The notes under the pieces: model-generated
The model's database searches: none
Told to the model about the DNA's origin: nothing
The model's input: the letters and a program-made list of their open reading frames with translations, nothing else
Shown here: in pieces, positions 1 through 6,049 of the stretch
How positions within the stretch are numbered: position 1 is the stretch's first letter
Layout: every line of letters begins with the position of its first letter
NCBI GenBank assembly: GCA_934539585.1
Contig: CAKTCT010000008.1
Location: forward strand, 1 to 64,000
Length of the DNA stretch: 64,000 nucleotides
Origin: an uncultured Oscillospiraceae bacterium
GTDB lineage: Bacteria > Bacillota > Clostridia > Oscillospirales > Ruminococcaceae
Direction: 5' to 3'
Program-made: the position numbers and the translations under genes

Positions 1-19
1 GTCATCTGTTTATCCATAA

Positions 20-133
20 TTTCATTATATCACATTTGGCACTATCTCGCTCCTTTTTCTGTGCGGTGTTGCCTTAGTCTTGATTCTCTTTCTCTTGAAA
101 GAAATCATCCGGATCAGCAATAAAAAAAGATAA
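20..133 (+). pseudogene. Type I toxin-like hydrophobic peptide, copy 1 (start not identifiable)
   Basis: The frame ending with TAA at 131-133 encodes a very hydrophobic stretch followed by a basic tail (LLKEIIRISNKKR). This closely matches the tail of the complete copy at 4817-4903 (LVKEIIRLSNNKKR). Upstream, the frame is closed by a TAA at 17-19, and there is no in-frame ATG or GTG between that stop and the conserved part, only an internal CTG and TTG. The copy is therefore broken, or it starts at an unusual codon. Downstream it has the same terminator hairpin and antisense promoter as the second copy, so it belongs to the same module family. The upstream half of the module lies at the window edge, so its promoter cannot be judged. 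Confidence 0.45.
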
Positions 134-206
134 CCGCCCTCACTCCCCAGTGCTGCGGTTATCTTAGCCAATCAATGGGGCGAACCGTCTATCGGTATCG
201 CCTTAC
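121..206 (-). ncRNA. Candidate antisense antitoxin RNA, copy 1
   Basis: A consensus promoter on the minus strand (213-241) would start an RNA near 206. That RNA runs back into the 3' end of the toxin-like frame and stops at a 10-bp stem (AGATAACCGC at 128-137 with GCGGTTATCT at 155-164) followed on the minus strand by a run of seven T. The predicted RNA is about 85 nt and its first 30 nt are nearly identical to the antisense RNA of copy 2. Convergent overlap with a small membrane-peptide gene is the layout of type I antitoxins such as RatA or Fst RNAII. The function is inferred. Confidence 0.6.
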
Positions 207-212
207 AGCTTT

Positions 213-241
213 ATTATAGGCGATTTTGGCAGGAATGTCAA
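213..241 (-). promoter_or_regulatory. Sigma-A promoter of antisense RNA, copy 1
   Basis: Read on the minus strand this is TTGACA, a 17-nt spacer, then TATAAT. Both hexamers match consensus exactly. Confidence 0.7.
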
Positions 242-279
242 GGGGCGGCGGTTCCACATTCTTGCGCAAAACTTTACAA

Positions 280-308
280 TTGATTTCTGCCCAAAGCCGC
301 GGTACAAT
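280..308 (+). promoter_or_regulatory. Candidate promoter of the MBL-fold gene
   Basis: TTGATT (280-285), 17-nt spacer, TACAAT (303-308). It lies 35 nt ahead of the start codon at 344, with AAGGAGG at 331-337 in between. Confidence 0.5.
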
Positions 309-343
309 AGAAGCGAAAACCACCGTCAACAAGGAGGACGTTT

Positions 344-1099
344 ATGGAATTGCAGTTCATGGGCACCGGCGCGGCGGATTGGGACATCTCCACCCGCAGG
401 GAAGGCGAGTTTTTCCGCCGCCTTACCTCGGTCCGCATCAACGACGACCTGATCATCGACTTCAACGACGAGACCCCGGACTTTCTGGAAGCCTCCGGCG
501 GCAGCGTGGGCGGGGTCCGGGATATCCTGATTACCCACACCCACTCGGACCATTACTCCAATGCTGCCGTCAACCGGTATTTCGGGCCGGGAACCACTCT
601 CTGGGCCGATGAAAAGGCCCTCCCTCATTTGGGGACCACCATCTCCCTCCAGCGGGCCATACCCCTGTACACTCCGGTGCAGGTGGGACGGTACACCGTC
701 CTGGCGGTGGAGGCCAACCACCTGGTGGAGGACAGCGACGAACAGCCCCTCCACTACGTTATCTCCGACGGCAGCCGCCGGATCTTCTGGGGCTGCGACG
801 GCGCATGGCTCCGGACCCGGGCCTGGCGGGCCATCCGGGAGTTTTCCTACGACCTGGTGGTCTTTGACGGCACCCTTTCCGACAAAGAGGGGGACTTCCG
901 CATCTTCGAGCACAACGACCTGAACATGATCGCCGGGATGACCGCCGCTTTCCGGGAACAGGGGATGCTGGCCCCGGGCGGAAAGGTGATGATCTCCCAC
1001 ATGTCCCGGTACTCCCAGCGGGAGCACCAGGATTTGGCCGCGTATCTGGAGCCTTTGGGCATCCTTCCCGCCTACGACGGGCTGCGGGTGGAAATCTGA
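344..1099 (+). CDS. MBL-fold metal-dependent hydrolase
   Basis: A 251-residue metallo-beta-lactamase-fold protein. The metal-binding signature THTHSDH lies near residues 64-70. Further candidate metal-binding residues lie in VEANHL, in the WGCDGAW segment and in the late MISHMSRYS segment, which fits a two-zinc hydrolase of the broad lipid/phosphodiesterase-like MBL group. The substrate cannot be told from sequence. The start is ATG with AAGGAGG seven bases upstream. There is no signal peptide, so the protein is cytoplasmic. It stands alone on the plus strand, facing the decayed ABC genes across a shared terminator, and it is the only apparently intact gene between the two toxin-antitoxin-like modules. 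Confidence 0.85.
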   Translation: MELQFMGTGAADWDISTRREGEFFRRLTSVRINDDLIIDFNDETPDFLEASGGSVGGVRDILITHTHSDHYSNAAVNRYFGPGTTLWADEKALPHLGTTISLQRAIPLYTPVQVGRYTVLAVEANHLVEDSDEQPLHYVISDGSRRIFWGCDGAWLRTRAWRAIREFSYDLVVFDGTLSDKEGDFRIFEHNDLNMIAGMTAAFREQGMLAPGGKVMISHMSRYSQREHQDLAAYLEPLGILPAYDGLRVEI

Positions 1100-1105
1100 C
1101 GGAAA

Positions 1106-1138
1106 ACGGGAGGAGCCGGCGCGTCCGGTCCCTCCCGT
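1106..1138. terminator. Bidirectional terminator between convergent genes
   Basis: An 8-bp perfect stem, ACGGGAGG (1106-1113) with CCTCCCGT (1131-1138). It sits between the stop codon of the MBL gene and that of the convergent ABC gene. The T-run is weak. Confidence 0.55.
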
Positions 1139-1155
1139 CTTGCTGTCCGGGACGA

Positions 1156-2906
1156 TTATCCCTGAATCCGCCAGCCCTCGGCCCTTTCCCGGATCTCGGT
1201 GAAGCGCTTGTACACGCCGTCCCGGGCGATGAGCTGGTCGTGGGTGCCGGACTCCGCGATGCGGCCGTCCTCCACCACCAGAATCTGGTCGGCGTTCCGG
1301 ACCGTGGCCAGGCGGTGAGCGATGGTGATGATGGTCTTGCCCCGGGTCAGCTCGGAGATGGCCTGCTGGATCAGGTGCTCGTTTTCCGGGTCGATGCTGG
1401 CCGTGGCCTCGTCCAGGAGGATGATGGGGGCGTCCTTCAGAATGGCCCGGGCGATGGAAATCCGCTGCTTCTCCCCGCCGGAAAGGGTGCCGCCGCCTTC
1501 GCCGATCACGGTGTCGTAGCCCTGGGGCAGAGCCATGATAAAGTCGTGGCACAGGGCCTTTCTGGCGGCGGCGATCATTTCCTCCAGGGGGCGCCGGGCT
1601 TGCCGAAGCAGATGTTGGCCCGGACGGTGTCATGGAACAGGTACACGTTCTGGAACACCATGGAGATGTTGGTCAGGAGGCTGTCGCAGGTGAACTCCCG
1701 CAGATCGTGGCCGCCGACGGTGATGCTGCCGGACTGGGGATCGTAAAACCGGGCCAGGAGGCTGCAGATGGTGGTCTTTCCCGAGCCGGAGGGGCCCACG
1801 ATGGCCGCCGAGGTCTTTTCCAGGATGCGGAAGGAGACGTTTTTGAGGACCTGCCGGGAGTCGTAGCCGAAGCAGACGTCCTGGAATTCGATGTCGAAGC
1901 GGTCCGGCTTCACGTCTTTTCCTCCGGCGTCGATGAAGTTCTCCTCCCGGAGTGCGTCCAGCTGGTCCATGGCGTCGTCAATGACCCCCAGGGTGTGGGC
2001 GCTGTCGCTGATGGGCTCCAGGCTGGCGAAGATGCTGAAGGAGAAAAAGACGAACATCAGCATCATGGAAAAGCTCATGCTCCCGCGGAGGCATTGCAGC
2101 GCCGCCGCCAGGGCAAGGCCCACGCTGCCGCATTTCAGCGCCAGGAGGTGCAGCGCGTTGCCGGGAAGGTAGCCCCACTCGATCTTCAGGTGGATGCGCT
2201 TGCTGTCCCCTGCGGCCCTGGTCACGGCCTCCATGGAGGCCCCGGCCTTGCCGAAGGACTTGACCACGGCCAGCCCCCGGGCGTACTCGATGACCGCGCC
2301 GGTCATGTCCCGGTTGGCCTGGGCCTCCACCGGGGCGTTTTTTCGGCTGTAATGGGAGATGAGGAGCAGGCACCCAAAGGACAGCGCCGCCGCTCCCAGG
2401 GCGATCAGGGCCGTCACCGGGCTGCACGCCGCCAGTCCGGCGAAGATCACCAGGAAGTTCAGGTATCCCCCGACGAAATTGTCGATCATCCGGATGCCCA
2501 TGTTTTCCAGGGTGGACAGGCCGGTGGTGATGGAGCTTAAAATGCTGCCGGTGCTTTTCTGCTGGAAGTATCCCAGGGACACCCGCTTGAGCGCGTCGCC
2601 TACGGCCAGCCGGTCCCGGGCGGTGAGCTGGTAGCTGATGGGCTCCTGCAGCCTGGCCCGGAGGTAGTCAAAGAGGAACCGGAAAAAGACCAGCCCCGCC
2701 TGGATGAGGATGGATTTCCAGACCCAGGCTCCGTCAAAGGGCTTCCCGCTCCGCTGGTCCTCGATGAGGAGCCCTACGGTATAGGCCGCCAGCCCCAGGG
2801 GCAGCGCCGCGAAGATGTGGGAGAAAAAGGCCATGACAAACCCCAGATACAGCCTGCCCTTGAATTCCCCGCACCAGTCGATGATGCGTTTTACTGTCTT
2901 GAACAT
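1156..2906 (-). pseudogene. ABC exporter half-transporter (permease-ATPase), frameshifted
   Basis: Residues 1-443 from ATG 2906 give a type IV exporter membrane domain and the start of the nucleotide-binding domain with Walker A GPSGSGKT and Q-loop SMVFQN. The frame then ends just after NICFGKPGAP. The rest of the domain continues in the next frame (1156-1578): signature LSGGEKQR, Walker B IILLDEATASID, H-loop IAHRL. Adding one C to the five-C run at 1587-1591 (gene strand) restores a single protein of about 580 residues. The partner half-transporter lies immediately upstream, overlapping by an ATGA-type junction, and is also damaged. With the AraC gene at 3.6-4.6 kb it resembles AraC-regulated exporter pairs of Firmicutes; the substrate is unknown. 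A sequencing or assembly indel is the main alternative to true loss. Confidence 0.85.
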
Positions 2907-2909
2907 GGG

Positions 2910-3184
2910 TCATGCCTCCTTTTCCGCGGACGATACCGCCCAGCTCTTTGCCCCGATGTGGGCCTGCCACATTTCCCGGTACAGGGGGGCAGGTCTCCAG
3001 CAGCTCCTCCTGCCGGCCCCGGGCGGCTATGGAACCGTTTTTCAGCACCACGATGCTGTCGGCGTTTTTGATGGTGGACAGCCGGTGGGCGATGACCAGC
3101 AGGGTCTTCCCCTTGGTCAGGGCGGCGATGCTCTGCTGGAGCTTTTCTTCGTTTTCCGGGTCGGTGAAGGCCGTAGCTTCGTTC
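2910..3184 (-). pseudogene. 3' remnant of a second ABC exporter half-transporter
   Basis: Only the last part of an ABC ATPase survives: EATAFTDPENEEKL (end of Walker B and D-loop) and LVIAHRLSTI (H-loop). Homology starts abruptly at the EATA of the expected LDEATA motif near 3181-3184. Everything that should lie further upstream (membrane domain, Walker A, signature) is missing and replaced by unrelated AT-rich DNA. The remnant also carries a frame slip: the six-C run in the gene strand near 2983-2988 must lose one C to reach the natural stop at 2910-2912, which overlaps the start of the downstream ABC gene. The original product was the partner of the gene at 1156-2906. Confidence 0.8.
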
Positions 3185-3286
3185 CGATTAGCACAACCAG
3201 CGCAAACCCGCATAAAACCGGGACTTTTCAAAAATCTAAAGACAATTAAACATCTCTATAATCACACCTGAAAGCGTGTTATCGAA

Positions 3287-3508
3287 ATGTACTCCGGCAG
3301 CGACCTTGCAAAAGAAAGAGGATGGACGGACAAATACCTTGCAGAGCATTTTGTCGTGGTATGGGCAAAATACTATGTAGAGTATGACCATACAAAGACA
3401 TTTTTGGATGACGGTTACACAGAACAGTATTTCTACCTGACCCAAGATACAAAATCTAGTGAATGGGCGATTTCTGATAACACATCTCCCAACATAACGA
3501 CAGAATAG
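3287..3508 (+). CDS. Hypothetical 73-residue protein or fragment in an AT-rich insert
   Basis: This frame encodes an aromatic, acidic peptide (YYVEYDHTKTF, EQYFYLTQD) that looks like the C-terminal part of a larger secreted or lipoprotein-type protein rather than a complete small protein. There is no Shine-Dalgarno sequence before ATG 3287, and an in-frame TGA lies at 3269-3271. Base composition is clearly lower in GC than on either side. It sits exactly where the 5' part of the second ABC gene should be, so the likeliest reading is a gene fragment left by a deletion or insertion. I do not recognise the family with confidence. Confidence 0.35.
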   Translation: MYSGSDLAKERGWTDKYLAEHFVVVWAKYYVEYDHTKTFLDDGYTEQYFYLTQDTKSSEWAISDNTSPNITTE

Positions 3509-3562
3509 GCTTACAGTTTGTAGGGTAGATATGCGATTGCTGAACAACTAAATGTTTAACCA

Positions 3563-3602
3563 AGAGCAGCTATTTTCGTACAGAAAACGGCTGCTCTTTT
3601 CT
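3563..3602 (+). terminator. Intrinsic terminator at the edge of the AT-rich insert
   Basis: Stem AGAGCAGC (3563-3570) with GCTGCTCT (3590-3597), followed by TTTTCTTTT on the plus strand. It ends any plus-strand transcript of the 3.3-3.5 kb fragment just before the convergent AraC gene. Confidence 0.55.
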
Positions 3603-3604
3603 TT

Positions 3605-4571
3605 TCAGTTTTCATAATGGGCACCTCTTTCTCTCCGATACTCCGTAGGCGTCAGCTTCATCACCTTTTTGAAGGCTTCGGTGAATTTTCCGGCGTTGTC
3701 GTAGCCAACCCGGCCGGCAATCTCGGCCACGCTCCGGTCCCGTTCCCGCAAAAGCAGCTCCGCCGCCCGGTTCATCCGGTAGGACATGAGCCAGCTTCCC
3801 ATGGCCGCGCCGTAAATGGAGCGGAAGCAGGTCTTCATGGCCGTCATGGGGATGTCGAACCGCCGGGACAGCTCCTCCTGGGTGAAATTCTCGGCCAGGT
3901 GCTCCGTCAGGAACCCTTTCACCGCCTTGACCTTCTCCGCCTGGGACTTGTAAAAGTAGGGCCGCTCCGTGTCCTCCCGGGGGATGGTCATGGCGTCCAG
4001 GCAGAGGAGCAGCTCCAGAATCTTCACCTTGAAGTAGGGGATGCGGATTTTCTCCGGCACCCGGTACATCTCCCCGAAAATGTGCTCCATTCCCTCCGCT
4101 CCGTGGATCACCCGGGGGAGCCGCCCCAGCTGGAACCGGCGGATCACCGCCTCCGGCGTCACGGGGAAGTCCCTGACCTCCTCCGCCAGGGCCGGTCCGG
4201 CAATCTCCCGGTCAAAGGCCACAGTAAGGCCGTGGTAGTGGCAGGAGGGGAACTGGAAAGCGCCGGTGTGCTCCTCCCGGAGGTCCAGCTTCATGTCCCC
4301 GGCCTCAGTGTAGGCCACCCGGCCGGGTCCGGCGGCGTACTCCATCCGTCCCTCCCGGCAGTGGTCGATGGCCAGAATCCGCCGGTCCGGCACAAAGCCG
4401 CAGTCGTAGCGCTCCATGTGGAAGTCGTTGAAGCTCAGCAGCACCCCGGGGAACACCTGGTAGGCCGATGGTGCCGTCGCCGGTGTCGCTGCGGAACTGC
4501 CAGACGGCGCAGCCGTCGCTCTGGGCCAGGAGCACGGCCCCTTGGTTTTCAAACATCGCCGATGCGTTCAC
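3605..4571 (-). pseudogene. AraC-family transcriptional regulator, frameshifted near the N-terminus
   Basis: The C-terminal third is a typical AraC double helix-turn-helix (NFTQEELSRRFDIPMTAMKTCF, then RSVAEIAGRVGYDNAGKFTEAFKKV, ending LTPTEYRR). The natural start is GTG at 4569-4571, with AAGGAGG eight bases upstream, giving MNASAMFENQGAVLLAQ. That frame runs out at about 4465-4470, and the conserved continuation AYQVFPGVLLSFNDFHMERYDC is in another frame, so the gene has a net one-base gain or two-base loss there. An open frame through the DNA-binding domain could start at 4552, but its first 30 residues look non-native. Such regulators commonly control adjacent ABC exporter pairs, and the exporter pair next door is also broken. 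Confidence 0.8.
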
Positions 4572-4601
4572 GGTGTGGGCCTCCTTGGGTCGGGATTTGA
4601 G

Positions 4602-4617
4602 GTTAGTTTCCGCTAAC
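4602..4617. promoter_or_regulatory. Inverted repeat upstream of the AraC gene
   Basis: GTTAG (4602-4606) and CTAAC (4613-4617) form an inverted repeat between the candidate promoter and the GTG start of the AraC gene. It may be an autoregulatory operator, though the arms are only 5 bp. Confidence 0.3.
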
Positions 4618-4625
4618 TGTTATTC

Positions 4626-4654
4626 AGTATAGCATTTCTCCGCCGCCGCGTCTA
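4626..4654 (-). promoter_or_regulatory. Candidate promoter of the AraC gene
   Basis: On the minus strand: TAGACG, 17-nt spacer, TATACT. It is placed about 55 nt before the GTG start. Confidence 0.4.
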
Positions 4655-4720
4655 TACCGATCCGGCGGAATTGCACGTTTTCGACGGGAGTTTTTTGGAT
4701 GTATCAAGGGACGTTTCGAT

Positions 4721-4750
4721 TTGACAAGAATGGGCAATTTATGATATGCT
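4721..4750 (+). promoter_or_regulatory. Promoter of the toxin mRNA, copy 2
   Basis: TTGACA (4721-4726), 18-nt spacer, TATGCT (4745-4750), with a TG extension at 4742-4743 (TGnTATGCT). A transcript would begin near 4757. Confidence 0.65.
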
Positions 4751-4756
4751 GAAAAT

Positions 4757-4816
4757 GTAAGGTGATACCTGACACGGTAGGCGGTTCAATCTTGCCCTCG
4801 AGAGGGGGCGTTGCTG
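4757..4816 (+). promoter_or_regulatory. Structured 5' leader of the toxin mRNA
   Basis: GCCCTC (4794-4799) can pair with GGGGGC (4804-4809) across a GAGA loop, burying the purine-rich Shine-Dalgarno region (AGAGGGGG) eight bases before the toxin ATG. Further upstream, AAGGTGATACC (4759-4769) and GGCGGTTC (4780-4787) are complementary to GGTATCGCCTT (4966-4976) and GAACCGTC (4954-4961) downstream of the gene. A read-through mRNA could therefore fold back on itself. Both features are common devices for keeping type I toxin mRNAs silent. Confidence 0.55.
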
Positions 4817-4903
4817 ATGGATTACACGTTGCTGGTACTTATTATCATCATCCTCTTTCTTGTGAAAGAGATAATCCGCTTAAGCAATAATAAAAAAAGA
4901 TAA
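4817..4903 (+). CDS. Hydrophobic 28-residue peptide, putative type I toxin
   Basis: The peptide has a short acidic start (MDYT), one membrane-spanning run of about 13 aliphatic residues (LLVLIIIILFLV), and a charged tail ending NNKKR. This is the shape of small membrane-acting toxins of type I toxin-antitoxin systems (Fst, TxpA/BsrG, holin-like toxin families). It has its own consensus promoter, an occluded ribosome site, and a convergent antisense RNA with a consensus promoter and a shared terminator. A second copy of the module lies 4.7 kb away. Toxicity is inferred from this architecture only. The alternative is a non-toxic small membrane protein with antisense control. Confidence 0.7.
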   Translation: MDYTLLVLIIIILFLVKEIIRLSNNKKR

Positions 4904-4978
4904 CCGCCCCTAGTCCCCACTAGCACGGTTATCTTTTTCCAAGCTTTTGGGGCGAACCGTCTATCGGTATCGCCTTAC
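4891..4978 (-). ncRNA. Candidate antisense antitoxin RNA, copy 2
   Basis: From the promoter at 4985-5013 an RNA of about 88 nt would start near 4978. It would cover the region downstream of the toxin and overlap the toxin's last codons. Its end is a hairpin made by AAAAAGATAACCG (4894-4906) and CGGTTATCTTTTT (4926-4938), flanked by A and T runs, so it can terminate transcription in both directions. The 5' part is nearly identical to copy 1. The likely role is to pair with the toxin mRNA 3' region. Confidence 0.65.
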
Positions 4979-4984
4979 AGTTTT

Positions 4985-5013
4985 ATTATAGCGGATTTTT
5001 CCGGAAGTGTCAA
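4985..5013 (-). promoter_or_regulatory. Sigma-A promoter of antisense RNA, copy 2
   Basis: Minus-strand TTGACA, 17-nt spacer, TATAAT: exact consensus at both hexamers, with the same geometry as copy 1. Confidence 0.75.
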
Positions 5014-5021
5014 GGGGGCGG

Positions 5022-5717
5022 TTACAGGGCCTGCAAAACTGCGGAAAGGGTCAACCGGGGCAGCTCCAGGGAGGCGGGGAGGTGGGCGGACATGGTCTCC
5101 AGGCTGTGGGCGTCGGAGCTGGTGAGGACTTTGCAGGCTCCGGGCGGGGGAAAGCCGCGCTCCAGGCCCCGGGGGCTGATTTCCACCGTTCGGGCGTTGA
5201 GCTCCGGGGGGAGAAAGCCCAGGCTGGACAGCACCGAGTAGGCAGGCTTGTCGATATGGGCCGGGATGGGGACGCCGCCCCGCTGGCGCACCTTCTCAAA
5301 CACCGTCTGGATGGGGAGGGAGACGGCGTTGATCAGAAGCTTCTCCGGCTGGCCCACGATCTGGTCGTTTTCGTCCAGGATCAGCTGATCGCCGAAGATT
5401 TCCGGGCGGTTGGCGATGGGGGGAAGGCAGGCGTAGACCTCCGCGTCCATGTCCAGGGCGGCTTCCAGGGAGGGGAACAGGGCAAGGACGTGGACCTCCT
5501 CCGCGGTGGTGATCTCCATGGCGGGGACGGCCAGCAGCCCTTGCTCCGCTGCAAGACGGCAGACCGCCGGGAGGTTTCTGGCACTGTTGTGGTCGCTGAC
5601 CGCAAAGACCGGCAGCTCCAGGATCCCGGCCATGGCGACGATGTTCCCGGGGGTCATCTCGTTTTCCCCGCAGGGGGACAGGCAGGAGTGGAGGTGCAGG
5701 TCGTAGGGGACTAGCAA
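5022..5717 (-). CDS. PHP-domain phosphoesterase of the hydrogenase-linked operon
   Basis: A 231-residue PHP-fold protein. It has the metal-binding start DLHLHSCLSPCG (residues 6-17), SDHNSA near 40, PAMEITT near 65, PAHIDKPAYS near 150 and the C-terminal SSDAH. These are the usual histidine/aspartate ligands of trinuclear PHP phosphoesterases. The substrate is unknown. It is the last gene of a five-gene minus-strand operon, and its start overlaps the DRTGG gene by 7 bp. PHP genes in this position are common next to clostridial [FeFe]-hydrogenase clusters, so a role in nucleotide or phosphoester signalling linked to hydrogen metabolism is plausible but inferred. Confidence 0.8.
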   Translation of the reverse strand: MLVPYDLHLHSCLSPCGENEMTPGNIVAMAGILELPVFAVSDHNSARNLPAVCRLAAEQGLLAVPAMEITTAEEVHVLALFPSLEAALDMDAEVYACLPPIANRPEIFGDQLILDENDQIVGQPEKLLINAVSLPIQTVFEKVRQRGGVPIPAHIDKPAYSVLSSLGFLPPELNARTVEISPRGLERGFPPPGACKVLTSSDAHSLETMSAHLPASLELPRLTLSAVLQAL

Positions 5718-6049
5718 AGCCCCAGCTCCCGGGCCAGTTTCAGGGCCGTGTGGAAGCTGGATTCCGGGGACTCCAGGACGCAGACCTCCTGCTCCCGGGC
5801 GCGGCGGAGGCAGGCTTCGTCAAAGTGCATCCCCTCGCAGAGGATGATGCAGCTGACGTCGGCCAGGACTCCTACGGCGATGGTGTTGACGTTGGCCATC
5901 ACCGTCACCAGGGCGTCTCCCGCCCGGGCCCGGCCCATGACCAGGCTCAGCAGGTCGCCGCAGTAGACGCCTTCGATGTCCCGGCAGTCGCCTGCTCCCG
6001 GGGAGACGACCGAAAGGTTGTATTTTTCCGCAAATGCCGTTGGGGTCAT
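5711..6049 (-). CDS. DRTGG-domain protein
   Basis: A 112-residue stand-alone DRTGG domain (core IEGVYCGDLLSLVMG, MANVNTIAVGVLADVSCII). This fold is known as a ligand-sensing module attached to CBS-domain proteins and HPr kinases. The ligand here is unknown. It overlaps the sensory hydrogenase gene upstream by 4 bp and the PHP gene downstream by 7 bp, so it is translationally coupled. A second, similar DRTGG protein opens the operon (7806-8177). Confidence 0.8.
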   Translation of the reverse strand: MTPTAFAEKYNLSVVSPGAGDCRDIEGVYCGDLLSLVMGRARAGDALVTVMANVNTIAVGVLADVSCIILCEGMHFDEACLRRAREQEVCVLESPESSFHTALKLARELGLC

